Shown: one piece after another, positions 26,374-37,611 of the stretch | Position numbering within the stretch: the first letter of the stretch is position 1 | Layout of the letters: every line of letters begins with the position of its first letter | Source of the DNA: Microbacteriaceae bacterium | Lineage (GTDB): Bacteria; Actinomycetota; Actinomycetes; Actinomycetales; Microbacteriaceae | Length of the DNA stretch: 64,000 nt | Assembly: GCA_009780695.1 (NCBI GenBank) | Contig: WQZN01000002.1 | Location: forward strand, 186,001 to 250,000 | Reading direction: 5' to 3' | Position numbers and translations under genes: made by a program | The notes under the pieces: model-generated | Seen by the model: only the letters and a program-made list of their open reading frames with translations | What the model was told of the DNA's origin: nothing | The model's database searches: none

Positions 26374-29300
26374 GAGGTGGCCTTCCGGCGCCGGCCCACG
26401 ATCGGGGCGGCGACCCCGGAGACGAGCGCGCCGCCGAGACCCGCCGCGACCAGCGCGGGGAGCGGGCCGACGGCGGCCGTGGGCGTGAGCCCGAGCGCCA
26501 CGGCCGGGGTCGCCGTGGGCTGCGCGGTCGTGTTCGAGACCGGAGCGCTCGACCCGCTGCCGGGAGTGTTGACCGGGGGCACCTGGTCGGCGACCGGGGC
26601 GGGGGCGCCCGGGCCCGTCGCCGTGTTCGAGGCGGGGGTCGTGGCGGCGTCCGCGTTCGGAGTCGGGGTCGTGGTCGCCGCCGGCGTCGCCGCGGCGATC
26701 GCCTTCAGGGTCGTCACGGCCGCGGCATCCTGTGCCAGCAGCGTCGTCGTGAGCGGCGCCATTCCCGGCGGCAGGTCGCCGACGTCGTAGCCCTGGGTCT
26801 GGCCGGCGCCCGAGATGTAGCTCAGGATCGCGGCATCGGCGGTGGCATCCGTCGTGCTGAGGCCCTTGGTGTCGATCTCGGCGTAGACCGGGATCGTCAG
26901 CGGGTAGGCGCCCGTCGCCCACGACGGGGTCTTCGGCGCGTCGAAGAACCCGGGGGTGGTGCTCGAGGCCGTGAAGGTCGCGGTGGCCGCGGTCAGCGAG
27001 GCGTTGTTCGCGCCCACGCAGTCGACGCCCGAGTCGTCGCACAGCAGGGCGGTCGGCAGCAGGTCGGATGCTGCGGCCGTGCCGTCGGTGAGGCCGAGGA
27101 TGCCGGAGCCGAAGTTGGGCCGCGTCGTGTTGATCCACACCCCGGGCGGCACGACGTTCGTGCCGGGGCAGGCCGCCATGTCGGTGCAGTACACGTTGAG
27201 CGACTTCTCCTGGCCGCGGAAGACATCGGCCGCGACGGCCTGCATGGTGCTCTCACGCGGGTGCAGGTCGGCGAGGGTGAGCGGCGTCGCGCCCGTGGCG
27301 GTCGAGGCCGGTGGGCGTTCGTAGTAGCCGGGCTGCGGGAAGGCGGCGGTCGTCGGCGGGTAGCTCGGCTTCGAGTACACGAAGGTGGCGGGCAGCACGG
27401 TGCCGTTCGGGTTGGCCGCCGACTGCGCGGAGATCTCGGAGGTCGCCGTCGCGTCGAGGGCAGCGGTGTCGACACCAGGTTCGCTCGCGCACTCGGCGTA
27501 GCTGCGCGTCGAGTAGAAGGGGTTGATCGCGCTCGGCTGTCCTGCGACGGGCGAGGCGGTGTCGGGGCACCCGTCGAGGAAGGCGCGCGCGTCGGCGTCG
27601 CTGTCGATCCAGTTCCACAGCGCATCGGTGGCGTCGGTTCCGGCGACGGTGACGATGAGGTCGGAGCCGGAGATGACGGCGTTGGACGACAACTGCGGGT
27701 TGAGCGCCAGGAACTCGGGGTCGCTCACGAGTGAGGCCGGCAGCGTCGAGTACCAGGGGATGTCCTTTGCCGGCAGCGCGTCGCCGGGGTCGATCTGGTT
27801 GCGGTAGCTCTCGGTGAGCAGTTTGGCGACCAGGCGCGCATTGAGCCGGATGCCGGTGACCGGGGTCCTCGTGCCGCCGTCGACGGCGAGCACGGAGATC
27901 GTCAGCGCGGTGAGGCCCGCAGGGGCGTAGAGGGTGCTCGTCCCGCCGGAGTCGTCGGTCGGCGCGGAGGTGAAGATCAGGCCGGCGCTCTTCTGCTCGT
28001 ACTGGCTGCGGGCCTGGCCGTCGGTGCTCTGCACATAGCTGAGATCGACCTTGCCGGCTGTGCAGATCGCCGGGATCCAGGAGTTCATGGCATCCGTCAG
28101 CAACTCGGATCCGATCGAGAGCTCGTGGCTCGTGCTGCCCGTGCAGAAGGTCGTGACATCGGCGAAGCCCAGCCGCACCTGAAGGCGCTGGGCCCACAGC
28201 GACGGGGTCAGCGGGCTCACGACGCCGAGCTGGTAGCTGGCAGGCAGCGTGGCGTCGAAGGGGACGGCGACGAGCCAGCAGGTCGAGGTGCTCACCTCAT
28301 CCGTGCGCTTGCCGCAGCCGAGCCCCGGCGACTCCGCCCCCGTCTGCATCTCGAAGGTGCGTGAGGCGGTTCCGCTCGCCGAGTCGGGCAGCAGGAGGGC
28401 GCCGATCTCGTTGGTCGTCGTCTGGGTGAAGTACGAGCCGATCGACGTCATGGGGACGGTCGTGCCATCGACGGCGGTGAACGGAATGGTGGCCGTCAGC
28501 GACGGCGAAGTGGCGGTGCCGATGCCCGGCGCGGTGGGCGCGCGGTAGGCGATGTTCGCGGCGGGGGAGCTGCGGACGGAGGAGAAGAAGTTCTCGGCAG
28601 GCGTGGCCACGTATTCGGCGGTGTAATCGGCGATGCTGTACGCCGGATTCGCCAACGGGATGGTGGCGATGCCGTTCACGACCGTGCCCGATCCGACCAC
28701 CTTGAGGTTCGGATCCAGAAGCTTGACCGTGCCCTTCGCGCCGCTCGCCAGGTTCTGCTCGCCCGAGGGGACGAACACGCTCGCGGTGACGGCAGCGGTG
28801 AAGGTCATGCCCGAGCCGATCAGCTGACCGTAGAGGTTGACCGTGGTCTCGGCCTTGAAGTCGGTGCCGGCCACGAACCCCGTCGTGTTGTCCGCGCCGC
28901 TGAAGCGGCGTTGGACGAAGGAGCTGCCGTCGACGACGCCGGCGCCGTCCTGGCAGTCGGCGGGGTCGGGGGAGGTCTGGCCGACGGCCCCCCAGCACTG
29001 CATGACGAGCAGGGCGTTGGGCTTCTGCTGCCCGCTGCCGGTGACGGCGCGCGCTCCCGTGACGGTGAGGTCCACTCCCTGGTGGCGCAGCCCGGTGGTC
29101 TGCGAGACGGTGAGCTGCAGGCCGCCGAAGTCGTTCTGCACGGTCTGGTTCACGGCCGAGGGGATGTCCGCGTAGGTCTTGCCCCCGGTGTGCGGCAGCA
29201 CCTGGCTGCTGTCGCGCGGCACCTGGTCGTAGCTCGGCGTGGAGCCGCCGTTGTTCCAGTCGACCGTGACGGCCGAGCCCGTGGGGGCCATGACGCCGTT

Positions 29301-29447
29301 CGAGCCCCAGTCGCTGCCGGGTGCGTCGGCGCGCCCGGGGGCCGCCGTCGCGAGGGCGATCAGGCTGCCCGCGAGCAGAGTCGCGCTCACGGCGTACAGG
29401 ACGCCGGAGGGCGTGGAGGGGCGTCGGAGCGACAGGCGCAGAGCCAT
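26370..29447 (-). CDS. Very large exported membrane-anchored protein in the pst operon
   Basis: A 1025-residue protein with a signal peptide (VLYAVSATLLAGSLIALATAAPGRA) and a C-terminal hydrophobic helix with a GRRRKATS tail. The N-terminal half (40-430) is beta-rich with Cys pairs. The second half (about 430-900) has features of a PstS-type binding fold: ELLTDAMNSWIPAICTAGKVDLSY, YPLTIPVYAEID near the end. A Thr/Pro/Ala-rich stalk (about 915-985) precedes the anchor. It starts 91 nt after the Ig-containing gene and overlaps pstC by 4 nt, so it is part of the operon. Function is not established; a surface phosphate-capture role is inference. Confidence 0.7.
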   Translation of the reverse strand: MALRLSLRRPSTPSGVLYAVSATLLAGSLIALATAAPGRADAPGSDWGSNGVMAPTGSAVTVDWNNGGSTPSYDQVPRDSSQVLPHTGGKTYADIPSAVNQTVQNDFGGLQLTVSQTTGLRHQGVDLTVTGARAVTGSGQQKPNALLVMQCWGAVGQTSPDPADCQDGAGVVDGSSFVQRRFSGADNTTGFVAGTDFKAETTVNLYGQLIGSGMTFTAAVTASVFVPSGEQNLASGAKGTVKLLDPNLKVVGSGTVVNGIATIPLANPAYSIADYTAEYVATPAENFFSSVRSSPAANIAYRAPTAPGIGTATSPSLTATIPFTAVDGTTVPMTSIGSYFTQTTTNEIGALLLPDSASGTASRTFEMQTGAESPGLGCGKRTDEVSTSTCWLVAVPFDATLPASYQLGVVSPLTPSLWAQRLQVRLGFADVTTFCTGSTSHELSIGSELLTDAMNSWIPAICTAGKVDLSYVQSTDGQARSQYEQKSAGLIFTSAPTDDSGGTSTLYAPAGLTALTISVLAVDGGTRTPVTGIRLNARLVAKLLTESYRNQIDPGDALPAKDIPWYSTLPASLVSDPEFLALNPQLSSNAVISGSDLIVTVAGTDATDALWNWIDSDADARAFLDGCPDTASPVAGQPSAINPFYSTRSYAECASEPGVDTAALDATATSEISAQSAANPNGTVLPATFVYSKPSYPPTTAAFPQPGYYERPPASTATGATPLTLADLHPRESTMQAVAADVFRGQEKSLNVYCTDMAACPGTNVVPPGVWINTTRPNFGSGILGLTDGTAAASDLLPTALLCDDSGVDCVGANNASLTAATATFTASSTTPGFFDAPKTPSWATGAYPLTIPVYAEIDTKGLSTTDATADAAILSYISGAGQTQGYDVGDLPPGMAPLTTTLLAQDAAAVTTLKAIAAATPAATTTPTPNADAATTPASNTATGPGAPAPVADQVPPVNTPGSGSSAPVSNTTAQPTATPAVALGLTPTAAVGPLPALVAAGLGGALVSGVAAPIVGRRRKATS

Positions 29448-29485
29448 CGGCGGCGTGGTCCTTCGGGTGGGGGAAAACGGGGCAG

Positions 29486-29520
29486 AGGCGCTGCCGGTCG
29501 GAGGCCGACCGGCAGCGCCT
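29486..29520 (-). terminator. Strong hairpin inside the pst operon
   Basis: Two perfect 16-nt complementary arms (29486-29501 and 29505-29520) around a 3-nt loop lie between the first two genes. On the minus strand the arm is followed by CTGCCCCGTTTTCC, a weak U-tract. It probably acts as a partial terminator or mRNA-stabilising element that makes the first gene more abundant than the rest. Confidence 0.65.
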
Positions 29521-29537
29521 GCGCCGTGAGAGGGGTG

Positions 29538-31688
29538 TTACTTGACGGCGCCGGTGGCGGCGCTCGTCTTGGCGACCGTGGTGTAGCCGGTCTGCGAGCC
29601 GGTCACCGTGACGGTGATCCGCTTGCCGGCCTGGGCGGAGGTCAGCTTGAAGGTGTGGCCGGTCGCGCCCTTGATGGCCGCGCCGTTCGCCTTCCACTGG
29701 TAGGCGAGCTTGGTGCCCGAGGTCCAGGTGCCGGGGGTCGCGGTCAGGGTGTAGCCGCGCTTGACGGTGCCGCTGATCTTCGGGGTCGGGGCCGTGAGGG
29801 TGCCGATGGCGATCTTCGCGGTCGCTGCCGAGGTCGTCGAGCCGGAGAGCTCGTGGGCCTTGGAGGCGGTCACCGTGAGGGTGATCGTCTTGGCGTAGGC
29901 GCTGCCCGGGACGGTCAGCTTCGAGCCGGTGCCGACGACCGTCGTGCCGGCCTTCCACTGGTACGACAGGGTCGCGCCCGAGGTGGCGCCGGTGACCGTC
30001 GAGCTCAGCACGGAGCCGACCTTGGCGGTGCCGGACACCTTGACGGTGCCGGCGGTGTCGACACCGACGATGTAGCCGCTGTAGCTGAGCGCGGGGCTCG
30101 TCGAGGCGGCGAACGGCGCGGGCGCGGGGGTCGCGTGACCGGCGTAGGCGGCGGTGAGGTTGAGCGACAGGGCACCGTCGGGGGCCGTGTACTTGAGGGT
30201 CGCGACGCCCGCGGCGTTGGTCGTGGCGGTGCCGAGCGTCGTCGCGCCGTTCTTGAAGGTCACGGCGTCACCGGCGGGGATCGTGAAGCCGGCAGGGCCG
30301 GTCACGGTCGCCGTGAGGGTGACCGCGGTGCCCGTGATGCCGGCGACGGACACCGAGGTGCTGGTCGCCTGGATCGGGGCGGTGCCGGTGTTCTCGAAGC
30401 CGGACATGATCCAGTTGTTCGGGTCGGTGGCGACGTTCTGCAGCTTCTCGAAGCCGAAGTCGGTGACGGCGTCCGACTGGGGCAGCGTCTCGGTCACGAG
30501 CGTCTTGAGGTCGCTGTCGGCGTTCAGCTCGGCGGTCGCGACGACCGAGTAGACGTCGCGGTCGAAGATGCCGAAACCGCTCGCGGCGACGGTGCTGGTG
30601 TCGCCGAAGAGCGCACCCGGCGCGAGGTGCGGCGCCGTGCCGGTGACGGGCTCGAGGCCGGCGATCGGGTCGATGTGCAGGTTCGGGTCCGTGATGGTGT
30701 TGGGCGCGGTGCCGTTCTGCTGTGCGATCCACTGGGCGGCCGAGAACGGCGCGATGTCGCCCTTGTCGGCCGCGATGGCGCCCGAGTTCTCGATGATCTG
30801 GTCAGCGGGGGCCGCGGCGACGGTGCCGCCGCCGACGACGTCGCTGACGCCGATGCCGGGGTCGTCGCTCGTGGTGCCGCCGATGGCGGTCTGGAAGAAC
30901 TGACGGGTGCCCGAGCCGGATGCGAACGGCAGGAACGGGTGGACCGAGATCCAGTTCGTGCCGTCGAAGACCTGCTCGTCGACAGCGGCGTCGGTGCCGT
31001 TGTTGCGCACGTCGCCGGCCGTCGGGCCCGAGGCGCTCTGGGTGTAGAAGCCTTCGTGCACGTTGGAGGCGCCGGCGATGTCCGTGCGGTTCGGCTCGCG
31101 GTAGAGCGCGGCGAGCGTGCCGGGCAGGATGACGTTGTCGAGCGTCGGCTCGTCGTTGATGACGATCGCGACGGCGTCGCGCGCGAGCGGGATCGAGGCG
31201 AGGTCGGTGCCCGGGTAGGTGGTCGTGTTGGGCTTGCCCGAGGAGCGCGCGATGTCGATGCTGTGCGGCGTCACCGCGTAGGTCGCACCGTTCTTGAAGG
31301 CGTCGTTCGTGGGGTTCCACGCGGCCGACAGGGCGGCGCGGCCGGCACCCGAGCCGACGGGGCGGGCGATGGGGTTCGCGCCGGTCGGCACGGCCGTGTT
31401 CGAGGGGGTGATCATCGTCGAACCGGTGACGAGCCACGAGGCGATGCTCGCGGTGGACGGCACGGAGGTGCCCGCACCGTTGACGTAGCCGTTGGCGAAA
31501 CCGTCGTACAGCGACTGGATGGTGTCGGACCCGACGGCGACGTAGCTGGCGGGCGAGGCCGTCGCGGTGTTGGTCGCGGAGGTCGGGTCGGCGAGCGCGG
31601 CGGAAGCGCCGAAGGCGCCGAGCCCCGCGATCGTCACGGTGCAGGCGACACCGGCGACGACCGCCTTGGTGAATGAGCGGCTGGACAT
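29538..31688 (-). CDS. Exported PstS-like protein with Ig-like repeats
   Basis: A 716-residue secreted protein. The signal peptide is AVVAGVACTVTIAGLGAFGASAALA. The binding-protein-like domain begins YVAVGSDTIQSLYDGFANG, a PstS-type opening, and runs to about residue 430. Then a Big_3-type Ig domain (VTFKNGATTLGTATTNAAGV) and two tandem modules with YQWKAGTTVVGTG and YQWKANGAAIKGA finish the protein. There is no C-terminal anchor or LPXTG motif, so it may be released or wall-associated through the repeats. First gene of the pst operon. Confidence 0.75.
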   Translation of the reverse strand: MSSRSFTKAVVAGVACTVTIAGLGAFGASAALADPTSATNTATASPASYVAVGSDTIQSLYDGFANGYVNGAGTSVPSTASIASWLVTGSTMITPSNTAVPTGANPIARPVGSGAGRAALSAAWNPTNDAFKNGATYAVTPHSIDIARSSGKPNTTTYPGTDLASIPLARDAVAIVINDEPTLDNVILPGTLAALYREPNRTDIAGASNVHEGFYTQSASGPTAGDVRNNGTDAAVDEQVFDGTNWISVHPFLPFASGSGTRQFFQTAIGGTTSDDPGIGVSDVVGGGTVAAAPADQIIENSGAIAADKGDIAPFSAAQWIAQQNGTAPNTITDPNLHIDPIAGLEPVTGTAPHLAPGALFGDTSTVAASGFGIFDRDVYSVVATAELNADSDLKTLVTETLPQSDAVTDFGFEKLQNVATDPNNWIMSGFENTGTAPIQATSTSVSVAGITGTAVTLTATVTGPAGFTIPAGDAVTFKNGATTLGTATTNAAGVATLKYTAPDGALSLNLTAAYAGHATPAPAPFAASTSPALSYSGYIVGVDTAGTVKVSGTAKVGSVLSSTVTGATSGATLSYQWKAGTTVVGTGSKLTVPGSAYAKTITLTVTASKAHELSGSTTSAATAKIAIGTLTAPTPKISGTVKRGYTLTATPGTWTSGTKLAYQWKANGAAIKGATGHTFKLTSAQAGKRITVTVTGSQTGYTTVAKTSAATGAVK

Positions 31689-32067
31689 GTGTTCAGCGAT
31701 TCCTCTCGTGTATGCCCTGGGCATGCGTATGTCGACCGGCTGTCACCGGGCGCGACGATCACCGCCTTGCGGCGGGTCCGCTCGACGGTGCAGTGCTTCC
31801 GGAACGGGACCACGTGGTCGTATGCCGGTACGCGCGCGCCGTCGATCACGGTTCGGGACCCGGTCGCGCGCCGCACTCAAGATGCGCGCCGCCCATGAAC
31901 AGGACGAGAGAAATAGGTAACAACATGTGAATGGAATAAAGCTTTTAATGCCGACATCCCCGTACTGGGGGTAATCGGAAGCCCCTACTGCCCCCTCTTG
32001 CGGGGAGGTATGTCAGGTATTCCTATGTAACCGCTATTACCGAATTGCTTGATATATAACAACGAGG
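31689..32067 (-). promoter_or_regulatory. Upstream region of the pst operon with PHO-box-like repeats
   Basis: This 380-nt gene-free stretch is unusually AT-rich in places (31908-31945, 32020-32062). On the minus strand ATTCACA (from 31932) and GTTACCT (from 31921) are 11 nt apart, with GTTCATG (from 31900) 21 nt further; actinobacterial PhoP boxes are 11-nt direct repeats of GTTCACC type. C/G-run hairpins lie near 31965-32005. No coding signal is seen. Confidence 0.4.
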
Positions 32068-32086
32068 CCGCCGTCATCGACGGCGG
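32059..32086 (-). terminator. Terminator of the SDR gene
   Basis: CCGCCGTC (32068-32075) and GACGGCGG (32079-32086) form an 8-bp stem; on the minus strand CCTCGTTGTT follows, a modest T-rich tail. Confidence 0.5.
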
Positions 32087-32098
32087 TCGGCCGTCGAC

Positions 32099-32773
32099 CT
32101 AGTAGGGCTGCACCTCGAGCTCGGTGGCGAAGGTGCGGAACCGGTCGCGCTCCACGTGCATCTTCCAGAGCAGCTCGGCGAGCACCTCGGGGTCCTTCTG
32201 GCCGTCGCCGCGGATGATGCCGCCGGGGATGATCAGCTGGGCGACGTGGATGTCGGTGTCGCGCAGCGCCTGGTCGAGCATCTCGGCGTACGCCGTCTCG
32301 CCCGCGAAGGCGATCGAGGTGCCCGCGAAGTGCTGCACGGGCTGCACCGCGCTGCCGCCGTTGACGAACAGGATCGTGCCGCGCCCGAGCACGCGCATGC
32401 CCTGCAGCACCTGGTGCACCGCGGCCACGGGGCCGAGCACCGAGAACTCGAGAGCGGCCTGGACGTCATAGACGGTCGACTCGAACAGCGGGCGCAGGAA
32501 GTCCTTCGCGGGCAGCGGGTTGTAGCTCAGCACCTCGATGGGGCCGAGTTCCTGCGCGGCGAGGTCGAGCGCCTTCACGAGCTGGTCGGGGTTGCGGACG
32601 TTGGCCGCGTAGCCCTTCGCCGTGATGCCGTCGGCCGCGAGGTCGGCGGCGAGCTCGTCGAGTCGTTCCTGGTTGCGAGAGATGAGCGCGAGACTGAAGC
32701 CTTCGCGGCCGAAGCGGCGGGCGAGCGCCTCGCCGAGCTGTCGGCCTGCGCCGATGATCGCCATGGTGGTCAT
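32099..32773 (-). CDS. SDR-family oxidoreductase lacking the YxxxK pair
   Basis: A 224-residue Rossmann protein. The nucleotide-binding start is AIIGAGRQLGEALARRFG (GxxxGxG-like, imperfect), and a NPL/NGGS region follows. At the place of the catalytic Tyr-x-x-x-Lys the sequence reads FAGTS, so both catalytic residues are replaced. It may bind NAD(P) without the classical chemistry. TAGCGT (32785-32780, minus) ends 6 nt before the ATG. Confidence 0.7.
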   Translation of the reverse strand: MTTMAIIGAGRQLGEALARRFGREGFSLALISRNQERLDELAADLAADGITAKGYAANVRNPDQLVKALDLAAQELGPIEVLSYNPLPAKDFLRPLFESTVYDVQAALEFSVLGPVAAVHQVLQGMRVLGRGTILFVNGGSAVQPVQHFAGTSIAFAGETAYAEMLDQALRDTDIHVAQLIIPGGIIRGDGQKDPEVLAELLWKMHVERDRFRTFATELEVQPY

Positions 32774-32830
32774 ACGGCCACGCTACCGGGCGGCTAGCGT
32801 GGGGGAGCAGGCCCTCACGAATCAAGGACG

Positions 32831-34009
32831 ATGTTGAGCACCCAGACCCCCGCCGAGTTGACCGCTGCGACCCTTCCGAGCGACGGGGGTGTGCTCGTCG
32901 GCCGCTTGTTCGACCCCGAGCAGGCGGGCCCGTGCGTGGTCGCGGTGCACGGCGATCGGCTCGTCGATCTGACAGACGCCGTGCCGACCGTGTCCGAGCT
33001 GTTCGAGCGCGACGACCTGCTCGAGTTCGTGCGCTCGCACGAGGGCGGCCGCGAATGGGCGCTCGAGGACGTCGTCGCGGCGACCTTCGCCGGGGCATCC
33101 GGCCGCCCGCGCCTGCTCTCGCCCATCGACCTGCAGGTGATCAAGGCCGCGGGCGTCACGTTCGCGACGTCCATGCTCGAGCGTGTCATCGAGGAGCGCA
33201 CCAAGGGCGACCCGACCGCTGCGGCCGCGGTGCGCGAGCGCGTGCAGGGCGCCGTCGGCGGCGCGATCGCGAGCGTCAAGGCCGGCTCGGCCGAGGCCGC
33301 TCGTGTCAAGCAGGTGCTCATCGAGGAAGGCCTGTGGTCGCAGTACCTCGAGGTCGGCATCGGCCCCGACCCCGAGATCTTCTCCAAGGCGCCCGTGCTC
33401 TCGTCCGTCGGCACGGGGGCGCAGATCGGCGTGCTCGAGCGCTCGACCTGGAACAATCCCGAGCCCGAGGTCGTGCTCGCGGTCACGAGCGCCGGCCGCA
33501 TCGTCGGCGCGACGCTCGGCAACGACGTCAACCTGCGCGACTTCGAGGGCCGCAGTGCGCTGCTGCTCGCCGAGGCGAAGGACAACAACGCCTCGTGCGC
33601 GATCGGTCCGTTCATCCGGCTGTTCGACGCGTCGTTCACGATCGACGAGGCGCGGGCGGTGGATGTCTCGCTCGAGATCACCGGCGACGACGGCTTCGAG
33701 CTGCAGGGCGTGAGCTCGGTGCGGGCGATGAGCCGCTCGTTCGAAGAGCTCGTCGCGCATGCGGTCGGGCGGCACCACAGCTACCCCGACGGCTTCGTGC
33801 TGTTCACGGGAACGATGTTCGCGCCCACGCAGGACCGCGACGAGCCCGGCAACGGCTTCACGCACCACCGCGGCGACCGGGTCGTGATCGCGACCCCGCA
33901 GCTCGGCGCGCTCGTCAACGAGGTGACGACGGCGGAGGACGCCGAGGACTGGAGCTTCGGCATCCGCGCGCTCATGTCCAACCTCGCGGGCCGCGGGCTG
34001 CTGCGCTGA
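32831..34009 (+). CDS. Fumarylacetoacetate-hydrolase-family protein, probably a 2-keto-3-deoxy sugar acid dehydratase
   Basis: A 392-residue FAH-fold enzyme. SSVGTGAQIGVLERSTWNNPEPEVVLAV provides the metal-ligand E-x-E, and ALLLAEAKDNNASCAIGPFIRLFD is the pattern seen in 2-keto-3-deoxy-pentonate/fuconate dehydratases (AraD/XylX-like) rather than in true fumarylacetoacetases. It probably acts in oxidative sugar-acid catabolism. It is divergent from the SDR gene across 57 nt. AAGGA precedes ATG by about 6 nt. The exact substrate is inference. Confidence 0.75.
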   Translation: MLSTQTPAELTAATLPSDGGVLVGRLFDPEQAGPCVVAVHGDRLVDLTDAVPTVSELFERDDLLEFVRSHEGGREWALEDVVAATFAGASGRPRLLSPIDLQVIKAAGVTFATSMLERVIEERTKGDPTAAAAVRERVQGAVGGAIASVKAGSAEAARVKQVLIEEGLWSQYLEVGIGPDPEIFSKAPVLSSVGTGAQIGVLERSTWNNPEPEVVLAVTSAGRIVGATLGNDVNLRDFEGRSALLLAEAKDNNASCAIGPFIRLFDASFTIDEARAVDVSLEITGDDGFELQGVSSVRAMSRSFEELVAHAVGRHHSYPDGFVLFTGTMFAPTQDRDEPGNGFTHHRGDRVVIATPQLGALVNEVTTAEDAEDWSFGIRALMSNLAGRGLLR

Positions 34010-34078
34010 GTGCGGAAACGGGTCGATTCTGCGGAAGGTCTGACCTGATCGCTCCGCAGCAGTGACCCGTCTCCGCAC
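34010..34078 (+). repeat. Palindromic repeat element, copy A
   Basis: A 69-nt imperfect palindrome immediately after the FAH-family stop. Outer arms GTGCGGA/TCCGCAC and ACGGGTC/GACCCGT and inner arms CTGCGGA/TCCGCAG pair in register. A second copy at 34777-34845 differs at 5 positions and lies in the same orientation. Confidence 0.8.
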
Positions 34079-34097
34079 AATCGGCTCGGGCCGCCGC

Positions 34098-34742
34098 TCA
34101 GCGCGACGGGCGCGCCTCCGTCGGGATGTTCCGTGCGAGCCAGTCGCGCAGCGGCGCCACGTCGTCGAGGGCTGCGGCGATGTGGTCGAAGGCCTCGGGT
34201 GTCGAGATCCACGGGGTGTCGATCGACCAGTGCCGCATCAGCGCGATGCCCTTGAGGCGCAGCAGCTCGGCGCGCGGATGCGCCTTGTCGAAGCCGCGCG
34301 GCACGGTGGCGAGCGCCTCGGCGGCGTGCGGCTCGAAGCCCGCGGCGCGGGCATCCGCCACGATCGCCTCGAGTTCGAGCCCGGTCGCCGGCGCGTCGAC
34401 CGCCGCGCGGTAGGCCGCGAGCTGGGTCGGCCCCATGCCGTACAGGCCGCCGCCGACCATGAGCTCGTGCGCGTCGAAGTGCACGAAACCGCCGTCGCCG
34501 ATGACGACGCCGAGCGTGGTCTTGTAGGGCGACTTGTCGGGGGAGAAGCGGATGTCCCGATTCGGTCGGAAGACCTTCCCCGGCCCGAACCGCGGCTCGA
34601 ACTCGGCCAGCAGCGCCTTGGCCGGCCCGACGACGGCCTCGTCGTAGACGGCCTTGTTCGCCTGGAAGTACGCCTTCGAATTGTCGACTTCGAGCCCGCG
34701 GTAGAAGTCGACGGCCGAGCTCGGCCACCCTGAGAACTCCAT
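34098..34742 (-). CDS. DUF2461 family protein
   Basis: A 214-residue protein of the DUF2461 family: NSKAYFQANKAVYDEAVVGP near the start, RPNRDIRFSPDKSPYKTTLG in the middle and WSIDTPWISTPEAF near the end. Function unknown. The frame stays open upstream through repeat copy B, but MEFSGWP at 34742 matches the family N-terminus. The gene is bracketed by the two palindromic repeat copies. Confidence 0.82.
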   Translation of the reverse strand: MEFSGWPSSAVDFYRGLEVDNSKAYFQANKAVYDEAVVGPAKALLAEFEPRFGPGKVFRPNRDIRFSPDKSPYKTTLGVVIGDGGFVHFDAHELMVGGGLYGMGPTQLAAYRAAVDAPATGLELEAIVADARAAGFEPHAAEALATVPRGFDKAHPRAELLRLKGIALMRHWSIDTPWISTPEAFDHIAAALDDVAPLRDWLARNIPTEARPSR

Positions 34743-34776
34743 GGCGGCATCATCGCACTGCCGGTGCGCATGAACT

Positions 34777-34845
34777 GTGCGGAAACGGGTCGATTCTGCG
34801 GAGGGGCTGACCTGATCGCTCCGCAGCAGCGACTCATCTCCGCAC
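34777..34845 (+). repeat. Palindromic repeat element, copy B
   Basis: Second copy of the 69-nt element, 767 nt from copy A. Inner arms CTGCGGAG/CTCCGCAG pair perfectly (8 bp) while the outer ACGGGTC arm has decayed on the right side (GACTCAT). It lies in the shared upstream region of the DUF2461 gene and furA. Confidence 0.8.
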
Positions 34846-34876
34846 AATCGGCACGCAAGAATCACCGCGTGTTTTC

Positions 34877-37553
<2,677 letters not shown>

Positions 37554-37567
37554 CACCGGGTTCCATC

Positions 37568-37597
37568 GAAGGGGTCGTCCTCGCGGGCGGCCCCTTC
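37568..37597. terminator. Bidirectional terminator after katG
   Basis: GAAGGGG and CCCCTTC (7 bp, palindromic with a GC-rich loop) lie between convergent katG and the molybdoenzyme gene. The tail GTCGTCAG is not U-rich. Confidence 0.5.
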
Positions 37598-37611
37598 GTC
37601 GTCAGTCGCGC

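Noticed and set aside
31567-31930. Plus-strand frames in the pst upstream region
   Set aside because: Short, no ribosome site, partly antisense to the signal peptide of the exported protein; no recognisable protein.
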